Assembly (NCBI GenBank): GCA_037903475.1
Contig: JBAJFG010000020.1
Coordinates: 265,248 to 329,247 of the forward strand
Origin: Ancylostoma caninum
Lineage: Eukaryota; Nematoda; Chromadorea; Rhabditida; Ancylostomatidae
DNA length: 64,000 nt
Direction of reading: 5' to 3'
Each line of letters opens with the position of its first letter. The stretch's first letter is position 1. The translations under genes were made by a program, and so were the position numbers. Positions 44,901 through 55,186 of this stretch are shown here, piece after piece. Below the pieces are notes generated by a model that had not been told where the DNA came from, did no database searches, and worked only from the letters and a program-made list of their open reading frames with translations.

Positions 44901-47900
44901 TTGCTAGAGGTAATTTATACAGGGTGGGCCATAAATACAGTAACAAAACATGTTTTGCTTTCAAAGGAGCATGTTCAGCTTCGAAGTCGTGTTTGGTTGG
45001 GAGGCCGTTTTCGGACGTTTTACCAAGACTGTGCTCAGGGACTCAGGTTTCGTCTGCTCAGAACTGGGGTCCCATAAATTTTAGGACATACTGGTTTAAT
45101 CGAGTGGCTACTCAATGGCACAGAGCTCAGTCAAATGTGTCAGTAGGTTTTTACGGTGCCTGAGGCACAGGCTTGCTCAAAATCCCTTAGAAGTTGGGAA
45201 TTTCCATAGAGGAACTTCAAAAATAGGGAATACATGTACATTTTTGCCCAACCACTTGCGCGCCACGGCCTGCAACTTAATCTGATCTCTCAGGGTCTGT
45301 TCCCTAGCACATGGAGGATATTCCAGGAGGTCTTCTCGTATTATGTTCATTGACAGTTACCAAACATGAAACCGATCGATAGTGCTCCAAATTGCTTTAA
45401 AAATCTTTTTCTGATTGCCCTTTTCTTTGTTACCGTATTTTTGGCCCAACCTGTATTCTCGGCTTCAGAAGATCCCTGTTATCTTAGAAGCAGGAACTTT
45501 GAAAGGAGTGCTATAATACAGGGAACTCTAAACGGCACGGTGAATACGCGCCGTGATGTGGCGCGGTTTGGCACTCTGGATGTCTGTTGCACTTCCCGAC
45601 CGATAATGCTCTCATAATGCTCTCTGGTACTCCACATCCAACTCTGCCGCGCCACGTCACCGTGCGTATTCACCTGAATTTTCGGAGTTACCGAATGTCG
45701 ACTCTGACACACAATCACGAATTCAACTCGATACTCTTGTACCGGAATTTCTGTACATGCGTTGTGTACGGGCTCGGAATACATACATCGTGTTCACTCT
45801 AGGGTTACTAGCGGGAGCACCGCCCGTCATCACGCGCGGCGTCGTGCTGGCGATGGATACTCAACTGCTTGGTTGCATGAACGCCGCCAGCAAGACGCAG
45901 TGCGTCACAGCGAGCGATTCGCCCGCACTCCACTCCAGAAAGGATACACCATACATATACAGTGGACGTCGATAGCGGTGGTCTATTCGCTGCCTCGGAA
46001 AGGACGGCGCAGAAGCGCACGCACGCGCCAGTGTCGGTGCCGTCCGCCGTTGGAATGCTCTTTGCTAATTCTAGGCGTTTTTCTTCCCGATTTGATGTTT
46101 TTTTCCTTAGCTGGTAGAAAACTCAGAGCCGTCTGCCGCCGAAGTGCTATTTATAGGCGCTTGTGTTCCTGATTTGATTATTATTTTTCCGTATCGGGTA
46201 GAAAAGCCACTAGAAATTGCATAACGACAGCAAACAACATCGATTTTGGCGCGGTGTCCTTTTCGATGGCGCAAAAGGGCCGCCGCCATAGACACTCACT
46301 GTACGTGTTGAGTTAATGTTTGTAGAGGTGCTTTGGTTTTCTGCAAATGCGGAAATCGCACCATGATAGTTGCCTGCCACTGTCGAAATGCGATTACTTG
46401 TCAGATTTTTTTCGGTGAAATTTCTCAACCAAGTGCTTTTTAAATTTCATCACGTTGATTTTGACTCTTAAGAATGGTTCGTGTGTTGGGTTGCCAGCAA
46501 AAATGACCATCCTTGTCAACTGCAGAAATTTGAGAAAAAAATGATCAGGATCCAAAAATTATGCTCAAGTTGCATTCAGCGCTGTTGCAGTGTTTATATG
46601 AAACCTAACTTTATCTGTAATGACATTCTCCTCCTTGATTCATGTGAAAAAAATGAAGTAAAGCCTATACAATTTAAGTGGGGAATCGAATCTCTGAGGT
46701 CAACCAAACAAACCAACCATCCCTCCAAGTATATTGGAGACTAAATTTGATTTATATTAGTTTGCCCAAAGAGTAACTAGACAAGTCTAGCATGTTGCAG
46801 TTTTGTTGATAATTTTATTTGAACTCACTATCTATTAATTTTATAATCTCCAACTGAGCAGATTAAGAGGGCGAAGAAATCAGGAGATTTTAAGCTCAAG
46901 AAGTCGTCGACTGTTTTACCCCGTCTCTGTCTTCGAATTTTTTTCCGCAAAAAAGCGCTGGAGCGCCCTGAAGACGTGGTAGTCGCTTGGTGCTATGTCA
47001 GGCTATCATGGTCAGTGGGGTATAATATGTATTCCGACAACTGCAGTTTTTCATAGCTGTTCTTGGAAGTGTGTGGTCCTGCATTGTCATAAATGTCATA
47101 ATTGTCATAATGAAGAGGAATTTTTTTCTCTCCAGGGATGGCGACTTTGATTCTGGCCATTTTCTCCATTTGGCTACAAAGCAAGCCAGAGTCCATCATA
47201 AACGCCAGGTGGAACACTGATGTCCCACCAGAAAAAAAAAACAGCTCTGCTGTGGCCCTCCAAATCGACTCCGTTTGCGGTTTACAGTATTCTCGTAAAT
47301 GCAGTACTTCTCATCAGTGATAATTAATGAATCGATCCAACTAAATGTACGAAGGCGGCTGAGGAGAGAAGTACGCAGGTCAGCGCGCCTCTTCTTGCCC
47401 CATGTGCTCATGACGTGAAGGAGAACTCGAGCAAGCTTCGGAACCTTGCCAGAAGTCCGGAAGATTTCGTGCACGGTGGACTTTGGAGTTTGTTTAAAGC
47501 CTGCTATGTCGCGCACAGAAGGAGCCGACTGGGCTTCGCACGTGGCGTCTACGATGGTCCTTTTCTGTATAAGTGGTCTTCCCGAACGAGTGATTTTTCT
47601 CCATTTCTGAACTTGCGGTACCCGGTGAAGCACGTCGCCCGGGAGGGGCATGGTCGCTCTTGAATTTAGCAGGAAACTTCAGGCCTCGTCTGCTGGACGG
47701 CCATTGATAAATGGTTCTCTTCTCCGTAAAGCTGCTTTTATAGTAAGCTAGACGGCATACCCGGGATCGTTGCGTTTCTCACCCGGACAGCCGGCTAATT
47801 AGAGGTGCGAGCCAAGGGTGAAGCGCTTTTGGCAAGAGGTGGTACCAAGCCGGCCGGATAGTACCAGTTGATCTCAAGGCAATCTCAATCACGCCGCACT

Positions 47901-50900
47901 GTCGCACAACTACGCGGCGATTTCCCACTAAAAAACAGCATCAGAAGCCTGATATTTAAACACGGCGCCAACTCCTTTTTACATTTTCAATTTTCGGCTT
48001 TCTGGAGCTAACAACACAGTGGATGGGTGAATTGTAAGGACAGGACTTCTGAAAGTTTTTTTTGACGATTCTAGTGCAAAAAAGAAAAATGTCGATAAAT
48101 AACTAAATGAATAAGTAAATTTTGACAGTCATCATGGAAAGATTGCTGCCAGTTCTTGGACGCTACTACGCCAAAATTTAGAATCGACTAAAATTAGTGA
48201 CGGAAAAAAGCAAATTCATCGCACCACTTTGATCGCATGCCGCAACGCGACACAGGATTGGGATTAATCTGAGACCAATCAGGCGAATCCGCCTGGTTTG
48301 ATGCCAGCCCCTGCCATAGGCGATTTACACTTGGCTTGCACCTTTAACAAGCCGGGGTGAGAAACGCCACTCAGCCGGCATACCCGGCTTCGCTCGGGTG
48401 TATTTCTTCTCCCAATTCTTCCCCACACTGGTGTGAGTAGTTGGAGATGCTAATATTAGGTTGCCGGGAAATGATTGAGACACTTCACCAAAAATTCTTT
48501 GTCAAATTCGTGTTCAGCGCATTGACAAACCCTAGTATGCTTGTCATCACTGACCCCTGAGCAGAAACAGAAAAAAATCAATAAAATCAAACAAAATCAA
48601 TAAATCGGTTCTCTACGCAAAACGGCTGAGATATTCGTGTTCATCATATTGAGGAACTCTACCAGGTATGTTCTCGCCCTTCCCTAGGCAAAAAAGCGGA
48701 AAATCAATAACATCGATGAATGAATTGGTATTCTCTAGCGGAAAGAAGCCTAAAACATTCTCCGGTCCTTGCTGGGTATGTGTGCAAAGATTCGTCCCGA
48801 TCGGTTAACCCTTCACAATTTCTGTAAGACACACACACACACACACCCACACACACACCCGCACTCACACCCACACCCACGCACCAACCTACCCAACATA
48901 CACACCATACACAGAACTTCATATACACAGAATCTCTACCACGCAGTACGCTAATATGTGACTTCCTGTTGATACACCTTCGCAAGTGACCGAGGTGTGA
49001 CATTCAAAACATACCAGTTTGAATAATTATTCCTCGGACAACCTAATAGCTTATGTCATTTTGTTAATAACAATTATACCTTCATAAAGTTAATATTACT
49101 CTTATCAATGAGTTTCTTGCAGACTACGCTATTTAGGAGCTCAAAAACGCGATGGACGAGAATTATCCGAAAGAGAATCAGACGAACATAGACAAGCATG
49201 GACGACGGTGGATGACTGTTGAAGAGCTCGAATACGACGCGACTTTAATAAGAGATGTTGGTTGCATGCTTTTTTTACAGTCACATAGTCCCAGAATGCA
49301 AACACTATTACAATATACACCCTTACACAGCTGAGCAGGATGACATGTTAGCTGGGAAAACCTGCGGATTTGATGCCAACTGGGGTTTCTCATAATCCTT
49401 AACTTGGAACCAAAAGTCTGGTCGCAAAAATTCTCCAAAATGTGCAGGCGTTATACATATGCAAAGATATGAATGTTATAATGTAGATTATGCATAGTAC
49501 TACGTATTATGCATAGCGTGGACCTATCAAGACTCGATAGAAGTTTCATTTGCTGTAGTGAAAACACTTCCATTTGCTGGGTACCTTGTATTTTCGATTC
49601 TTACGTGTTATTTCTTCGAGTACAGAGTGTGATTTCCCTGGGTTCTTAGGTTTGAAATTCTCGAAATCGATGGAAACGTATCGAATGCTGTATCTAAAAT
49701 AAGATGCTATATAATCAATATAGATATGACCATGCGATGTCAGCACAGCGTTGTTTTCTTGCGAACCATCTTAAACATCTGTGGATTGCATGTGGAGATG
49801 TCTTAGCCTTTAATGCACGTGGTTATAGAACGCTGAAGAGCACTTTCAAAATTGTGATTAGGACTGCTTAGGTTTTTCTTTCAAGAAAATCGCTTAGACC
49901 TAGAAATAATGGCGGTAAAAAGGTTTGACCACGATGTCGGGTAACAGAGATGCTCTTAACCTCGATCCTTTTGTTTCCTTCATAAAATGGACTTCTTCCC
50001 AAATATTCAACCTTCAGAAATGCATTCATAGAGCCATCTAGTCAGAATTCTTTATATGAAACTGAGCAACTCTAATGAAGTAGGAACCTCAAACTTTGAT
50101 CCACTTTTTTCGGGACCTACATTTGCCAAAGCACGTACGAAAAAAGAAATAACTGTTGCATTTCTTCCTGTCCAATTCACTGAATGTCAACAAGACAACA
50201 AAGATGTCACAGAAAGTGAGCGTATTACATACATAGAGACCGCTGGTGATGTTCAAAGGGTATTTTACAGTAGATGAGTGCGTTCGCTATGCGCAGGTCT
50301 GCATGATCGAAGACAGATCGTAGCTCTGTTGCATCTCACGCGCAGGTGATACGCAAGCATTTGCGACTTCGCGTGGTATTTTCACTCAGTATTTGCACAC
50401 AATTCGTTCACCGGTCTTTTTGTACTATCTTCTACAAATGGGTGGGTGCTTTTTTGACACACGCATCTATGTAGTATACATTGCCTTCAGCACGCTTCGC
50501 TAACGTATCACGAGAATGGGTTGGTGGGTGGAACACATTTGGGAATTCCAACACGAAAAACAGATGCAAATCTTGAATAAAAATTGTTCCTCTTCCAAAC
50601 ATTTCCTTTCAGTTTATATGCGCAATGATAGTCTATTCACGAGAGACGGGAGGTGGAGGACCTTGACTTTTCTTTGTAGTTCATATTCGCCTGCAAACTG
50701 CTCAACCCATGGACAAGTTCGTGCTATGAGTGAAGGCAGGCATTTGAGCTTGGGAGCATTAGTTGAGCTTCTTGATATCGTCTGCCTGCTATTCAATTGC
50801 CCCTGAAATATGGGCAAGCCAGAATAATGTTCCTTCGAGTTTGACAAGAAATTCCTAAGATTGATAACATCTCTTTCTGCTCAGCCCTATTTCTCCCCTA

Positions 50901-53900
50901 TCACGCTGCTTGTATCCGATGTAGTTCCTTTTCCCAGCAGTACTTGATAGAGTGAATTCCAGACAAACTCGACTATATGGACTTTGTTCTGGTGGAATCT
51001 CTTGATCGCCCTTCTACTGATCCCTATTCTTATCTTGGTGCACTGTGATGCAGTGGAAGGTAACCTCGCAAAGTTGATTTATAGGGTGAGTTTTGATTTA
51101 GGCGCTCTCAACGTTGTCCCACAAGGTTAGTGAAAGTTATTTCTTCTACAAACAGCACTTCAGGGCATTCTGGTTGGTTGCCTCATCTTCTGCATTGGGC
51201 AATTCCTGTACCTTATTCATCCTTTGCTCTGGGGAGCTGCCAAATTCCCAGGCGTGAGTTTCCATTGATTAGAAAATCGTATAGAGAGTGAAAGTCTTCC
51301 TCTTGCACTTTAGATGGTTGACAGGCTATTTGTGGAGGCATACCCAAGGGACGAATACCAAATCAACGCACTTAAAGAACGATTCGCTTGCGAGTTCGAC
51401 ACCCACGAACTGCTCGTACAGTATGACCTGCAGGTGATGTCCATTCTCCATATTATTAGGACATGGTGCATCGCGAACTCCCATGCCCAAATCTAACTCT
51501 TTAGCACTTACTGGACATTACAATTTTTATTGCCTCAGTCTCTAACATACCAAAAATTATCTATTTATGGCGTAACAACAACTTCAACTGAAGTACTGAG
51601 AAGAAGTGACAACTCATCGGGTTTCAATTCCGATGAATGAACAAAAAAAAAACAGAGTTCCCCATAACCGTTGGCGTACATCAAGGCTCAGCTCTCTCTC
51701 CGCTACTTTTCATCGTTGTCATGGGTGCCCTCATAAAGAACCTTCAAAGACCAGTGCCTTGGACGCTGTTGTATGCCGACGACGTAATGCTAGCATCTGA
51801 AGACAAGGGTGAGCTTGAACGGCAGACGCAAACGTGGAGTGAACGACTGGCACGGTTTGGCCTTCGCCTCAACATTGAGAAGACAGTGCATTTGACCACC
51901 GACGAACACGAGCCCGGCACTATTAAAGTTAATGGCATGAATTTCCCGAGAGCAGTCTCGCTCATGAAATGATCGCACGCGCTAACGTTGCGTGGCTGAA
52001 GTGGCACTCACAATCAGGGAATGTGTAGTAAAGGATAGCAGATCTACCAATCTGCAAGACTTTACCGTACATTTTGTCGCGAAAAGGTTGTTTAGAACAG
52101 AACTTCGAACTCGTCGTCATTTTCATCCGATAGTGCACAGTTTTCGCAGTTGAGTGAATGCTCCTTCGGCAATGTTTTTGAATGATGTTGGGGGTGTAGC
52201 AAATATAAGGGGATTGGAAGACAGAAGAAGGTATTCAAGAGGAACAAATATAAGAGGAATATCAATTAGAAAATTAATCCACACTATTGGGCAGCCATTT
52301 CAAGGTCCCATTGTTGGAGTCGGGGTAGCTAGTAACGAGAAACATTGACAAGGAAATATCGGTCATTCTTTACCGACGGTGAGATCGGCTATTGAAAAAA
52401 AGATGAATATTAATAAGCAGAACAGACGTAGCGGTCGGAAACTCCTCCACTGAGTGCTCAGACTCGGATTATGATGCTACTTGGGTTTCCACTCGAAGGA
52501 GCACGCTGTTCACAATGCGTTCCTATCGCAAATTTATCTGGGTACGAGCCCTCCGGAGCCATGCAGCTTCCAATCAAGCTTTTGAGAAATAATATTGCAT
52601 AGCCGCTGGGCTGCCTCTTACATAGGCTCAGAAGGAAGGAAAGAGGAGGCTTTTGTACACGTGGATGATTGTACACGTGGATGACATTGCACTAGAGCGC
52701 ACCAATGCCTTCACCCATGCTGAAGCACTCGCTATTCAGAACACTTGACGGCAAAACAGGAATTGTATAGAAAGAAGCAACAACATTTTGGATACTTACT
52801 GGGATGGGACAACTCCGAGTGAATCAGCAGGATTTGGGCTGTTTCAAGTCCACTGATATGGGGCTACGTACTCTTATAAGTAGCCAAGTTATGAGAATCT
52901 GAGAAGAGTTGTAAATTCTCTATCTTAGATCATAGCTTGAGAGACTCCGTCGCCCCGTCGGAGTCGGCCTCATCGGTATTTAGTGCGGTGCGCTTGAAAC
53001 TCTAGAGGAAACCTACTTGGCTCTCCACAAGTTCCTTCGCACAGCGTCATCTTTGATTAATGAGAATGCTGCAATAGACGAAAAGTAGGAAGTGAAGATG
53101 ATTAACGAGTAAACGAGCGGCTTTGACCTTACTTAGTGCTGATTACGATGTATGAGGTGCTTCCCAAGTGAGAATGACCAAATGAGCTGTGGTGAGCGAT
53201 TTTTGCAGCAGGTCACCATAAAGTCGCCGTGACTTTGATTAGGTGTTGCTTCCGTTTCTGGCAGTGTTGCGGTGCTTCTTCCTCGTGCAAGCGTTGAGCA
53301 GTGCACTTCATTTCGTCTCAGATGGTCTACACTTCACAGCCACCGAGTGTTCGTTCTCAATTCTTTCACTACAAAGGCGCGAAGCAGACCTGTCAACGAG
53401 GGTCAATCTGGTACTCGTTCAGTATGCGCGACTTCTACTCGTCGAGCTTTTTCATCCTCCCGTTCTTATTGGAGGAAGGGATGGTCTGACGGCAATTACC
53501 GGTGATGTTTTGCGAAACCAAATATGTTGTTTTGAATGGGTGCTCTTCGATAATTGCCATGAGTTGGGAGTCGCAAACCCCAGAAAGACCTATGCGACAT
53601 TCCTTACTTCTGAAGCAAAACAGACCACGACAAGAAAATCCAGTGGCAGCTTTGCGGTACGCTTTTGCTCACACTTCCTTATTCAAAACTATGGTGCCAT
53701 GAGTTGGGAGTCGCAAACCCCAGAAAGACCTATGCGACATTCCTTACTTCTGAAGCAAAACAGACCACGACGAGAAAATCCAGTGGCAGCTTCGCGGTAC
53801 GCTTTTGCTCACACTTCCTTATTCAAAACTATGGTGGTATTCGAGTGGTTCCTGTTGCGATACCGCCGAGTTTTAGCTCGTTGAAGTGAGTTTGGCAAAA

Positions 53901-54671
53901 AACTTGTTCTGGCGTCCTTTGTTCCAGAACTAAAAATTCGCCGGAAACGTGAATTCCGAACAAAATACGTTTGATATTTGGAGAGCCCATAAAATTTGCT
54001 ATAAAAATCACTTCTCATAGCGGTTATAAGAAATACCGGAAGTTTTCTGGACCAAAGATGAAGCAATGAAAACGCGCATCATTTTTTACACCAACCTAAT
54101 AGCAAGATTTTGCAGCAACCATGCATTCCAAAAATGAAGAATTCACTGTTCCCTACCTACACGGTAGTGTTGTTGATCTTCATCGACATTCTGCCATTCC
54201 TGTACGCCTTCTTCACTTATGCATGGGACGCTTGGATCAAGAACAGTAAGCTGTTCCGAAATGCTCGAAAACGGGTAGAGCTTAACAACTCCAGGAGGTT
54301 CGCTCAAGCTGTTCTAGTTTCGTAAGTTGTTAGACGCTCACTATAACTCAACATCGTTTCAGAGTCCCGTTCCCAAAGAGTAACTACTACGAGCCGCCAA
54401 CGAGGTATACACCAAAGTTAGTCGAACTGTAGTCATCTTGTTGAAAGTTTTCATTCCATAGTGCTTAGTGAAGTTAATAAAGTGTTTTCTGAGGGCGCTT
54501 GTCATTGAGCATAATTGAGAAGCTGCAAAAAAGTAAACACCTAGAATTGAATGGGGTCCTGTTAGTTGTGCAGGTTCGGTCCGTTTATGTCCACGTCATG
54601 TCCACCGTACTGTTGTTTTCAGAGCTGTCAACTCGACAACTGTGAAGGAATTGCCGGGTGAACTCGTCTAA
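41990..54671 (+). CDS. Four-transmembrane protein with tetraspanin-like topology (spliced)
   Basis: Exons: 41990-42007, 42094-42255, 50963-51059, 51156-51253, 51314-51433, 54116-54321, 54363-54415 or -54432, 54623-54671. Phases agree at every junction and each has an AG acceptor and GT donor (for example GTG|GTAAGA, AAG|GTAACC, GGC|GTGAGT, TC|GTAAGT). The product is about 263 residues, or 256 if exon 7 is read to its TAG at 54432. Predic­ted TM1 is about 20-40 (GMCIFGCLITIASILCIYGM), TM2 67-87, TM3 96-117 and TM4 179-199. NRT and NST between TM1 and TM2 are N-glycosylation sites. A short inner loop between TM2 and TM3, an extracellular loop of about 60 residues, and a basic then Pro/Tyr-containing cytoplasmic tail (NYYEPPTR) follow. 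The layout is that of tetraspanins, but the CCG motif is absent and only Cys151 and Cys168 remain. The 8.7-kb second intron is the weakest link. Confidence 0.6.
42886..43689 (-). pseudogene. Degraded GC-rich coding block, family not identified
   Basis: Two minus-strand segments, 43192-43689 (about 165 codons) and 42886-43143, are in the same frame and separated by three in-frame stops within 60 bp, as in a decayed gene. Further upstream, 43960-44140 is open in shifted frames and reads a cysteine-rich or NVTVSVSTLISMYLITD-like segment. The sequence is GC-rich and unlike its surroundings. It sits antisense in the long intron of the four-TM gene. A glycoprotein-type ORF of an LTR retroelement is one possibility, but no diagnostic motif is secure. 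Confidence 0.35.
44920..45453. mobile_element. Tc1/mariner-type MITE, CAGGGTGGGCCATAA family
   Basis: The left end CAGGGTGGGCCATAAATAC at 44920 and the inverted right end CAGGTTGGGCCAAAAATAC at 45453 continue into GTAACAAA on both sides. TA duplications are at 44918-44919 and 45454-45455. The 534-bp interior has no transposase. Confidence 0.8.
45518..45695. repeat. Imperfect inverted repeat (about 180 bp)
   Basis: GGTGAATACGCGCCGTGATG at 45539 is matched by the inverted GGTGAATACGCACGGTGACG ending at 45674. The match continues inward through TGGCGCGG and GGATGT and outward through AACTC. It lies about 60 bp from the previous MITE and could be a separate small foldback. Confidence 0.65.
46036..46207. 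repeat. Diverged tandem duplication, about 95-bp unit
   Basis: Two neighbouring segments share the order GCCGTC(C/T)GCCG, TAGGCG, TTC(C/T)(C/T)GATTTGAT and GGTAGAAAA, with many substitutions between. Confidence 0.45.
46832..47651 (-). pseudogene. Mariner-family transposase pseudogene
   Basis: Read across frames on the minus strand, the remains of a DD34D-type transposase are visible: IITDEKYCIYENTVNRKRS (first Asp), YDNAGPHTSKNSYEKLQ (second Asp), APSDYHVFRALQRFFAEK (third Asp) and a C-terminus DFFALLICSVGDYKIN before TAG at 46832. At least two frameshifts (near 47200 and 47000) and a stop after the third Asp (TETG*) make it non-functional. Upstream, 47650-47400 includes SGRP and SVRDIAGFKQTPKSTVHEI, which suits the helix-turn-helix region. 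Terminal repeats were not identified. It lies antisense in the long intron of the four-TM gene. Confidence 0.8.
47747..48410. repeat. Pair of inverted copies of a repeat of about 180 bp
   Basis: The left copy (47747-47930: GCGTTTCTCACCC, GAGGTGCGAGCCAAG, GATCTCA...CAATC) is matched by the reverse complement of 48240-48400 (GCGTTTCTCACCCC, AAGGTGCAAGCCAAG, GGTCTCAGATTAATCCCAAT). Divergence is moderate. It may be the arms of one element or two copies of a SINE-like repeat. Confidence 0.6.
48456..49046. mobile_element. Mariner-type non-autonomous element (TTAGGTTG TIR) with (CA)n interior
   Basis: Left end TTAGGTTGCCGGGAAATG at 48456; right end, inverted, TTAGGTTGTCCGAGGAAT at 49046; TA flanks on both sides. 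The terminal word is shared with the element at 2832-4582. The interior includes a CA-rich microsatellite at 48829-48890 and no coding sequence. Confidence 0.65.
48829..48890. repeat. (AC)n and CACACCC microsatellite
   Basis: An AC dinucleotide run passes into variant ACACCC/ACTCAC units. It explains the Val/Gly/Cys-rich minus-strand frame that overlaps it. Confidence 0.9.
49142..49246 (+). CDS. Candidate alternative first exon, unknown
   Basis: A TTTCTTGCAG acceptor (near 49121) precedes ATG at 49152, reading MDENYPKENQTNIDKHGRRW then MTVEELEYDATLIRD. A weak donor GAT|GTTGGT would leave phase 0, which fits exon 3 (50963) of the four-TM gene in which it lies. The peptide is strongly hydrophilic and would replace TM1. 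It may equally be a chance frame. Confidence 0.2.
50056..50277 (+). CDS. Short open frame, unknown
   Basis: A 73-codon frame (MKLSNSNEVGTSNFDPLFSG... ending DVQRVFYSR) lies in the long intron of the four-TM gene. Amino-acid composition is protein-like, but no motif, partner exon or transposon relationship is evident. Confidence 0.15.
   Translation: MKLSNSNEVGTSNFDPLFSGPTFAKARTKKEITVAFLPVQFTECQQDNKDVTESERITYIETAGDVQRVFYSR
51655..52110 (+). pseudogene. RTE-like reverse transcriptase fragment
   Basis: Both ends are truncated. The frame reads VGVHQGSALSPLLFIVVM, PVPWTLLYADDVMLASEDK (catalytic YADD) and WSERLARFGLRLNIEKT, then continues past a stop and frame change as ARANVAWLKW to about 52110. 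These motifs are typical of RTE-clade elements. It lies in the fifth intron of the four-TM gene in the same orientation and lacks the endonuclease and the 3' end. Confidence 0.85.
53556..53835 (+). repeat. 140-bp tandem duplication
   Basis: Units 53556-53695 and 53696-53835 differ at about two positions (ACGACAAG/ACGACGAG and AGCTTTGCGG/AGCTTCGCGG), so the duplication is recent. The unit length is not a multiple of three, so the 213-codon plus frame at 53243-53884 changes frame between copies and is not a repeat protein. Confidence 0.95.
54476..54481 (+). terminator. Poly(A) signal, proximal
   Basis: AATAAA lies 44 bases after the TAG that ends the unspliced form of exon 7 (54430-54432). Confidence 0.5.
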
Positions 54672-54902
54672 TGCTTTCGTCTGCCGCAAACCAGCCACTT
54701 TCACGTCGACGAGCTCAGGTTTCTTGCCTGTTTTGTATTGTTACTGTGTATAGTGCATGTATTTCTCAGTGATGCCGGTGTACTGTTGCAAACCACTTTA
54801 CTTCATACCATCATTGCGTTGGTTTTCAATACTGTTTGTGCACTGTCTTCAATGTATTCTATGTAGCACAGAGAATATAACATATTGCACATTCTTTTCG
54901 TG

Positions 54903-54908
54903 AATAAA
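54903..54908 (+). terminator. Poly(A) signal, distal
   Basis: AATAAA about 230 bases after the TAA of the last exon (54669-54671) of the four-TM gene. Confidence 0.5.
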
Positions 54909-55078
54909 ATTATGGAAGAGGAAATACATGCAGCTAGCGTCTAACATATCTAACAAAGCATTCTGAACTCTGCATACAATTTCTCTTTTGAACGCTGAGC
55001 AAGTCGAAGGAAAAAAAGAAGAATTGCATCATTACAAGAAATACAAGACGAGAAGGCTCAACACTGTACGAAAAGCAG

Positions 55079-55186
55079 CTATTTTACTGGCTCTCCAACC
55101 GCCTGGCTGATCCTCTTGAATGAAGACGACTGAGCTGATGGGGAGGCAATACGATGTCCACGACCCTGCTCCTGCTCCTCAATCAA
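55079..55186 (-). CDS. Terminal exon of a minus-strand gene, unknown function
   Basis: On the minus strand a CTAGTTTCAG acceptor opens a 35-codon phase-0 exon: LIEEQEQGRGHRIASPSAQS then SSFKRISQAVGEPVK and a TAG stop. The low-complexity but clearly protein-like C-terminal tail and the good acceptor support it. It converges on the four-TM gene, whose last exon ends about 400 bp away. The nearest upstream partner that fits phase 0 is the segment at 61002-61233, which would imply a 5.8-kb intron holding a hAT-like and a Helitron-like element. Confidence 0.5.
   Translation of the reverse strand: MIEEQEQGRGHRIASPSAQSSSFKRISQAVGEPVK

Noticed and set aside
46481..46744. Cysteine-containing 87-codon plus frame
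   Set aside because: No signal peptide, no regular cysteine spacing and no splice support; probably chance in AT-rich DNA.
48704..49003. Val/Gly/Cys-rich minus-strand frame
   Set aside because: Translation of the CA-rich microsatellite.
53243..53884. 213-codon plus-strand open frame
   Set aside because: It runs through the 140-bp tandem duplication, changes reading frame between the two copies, and lies in an intron; no motif.
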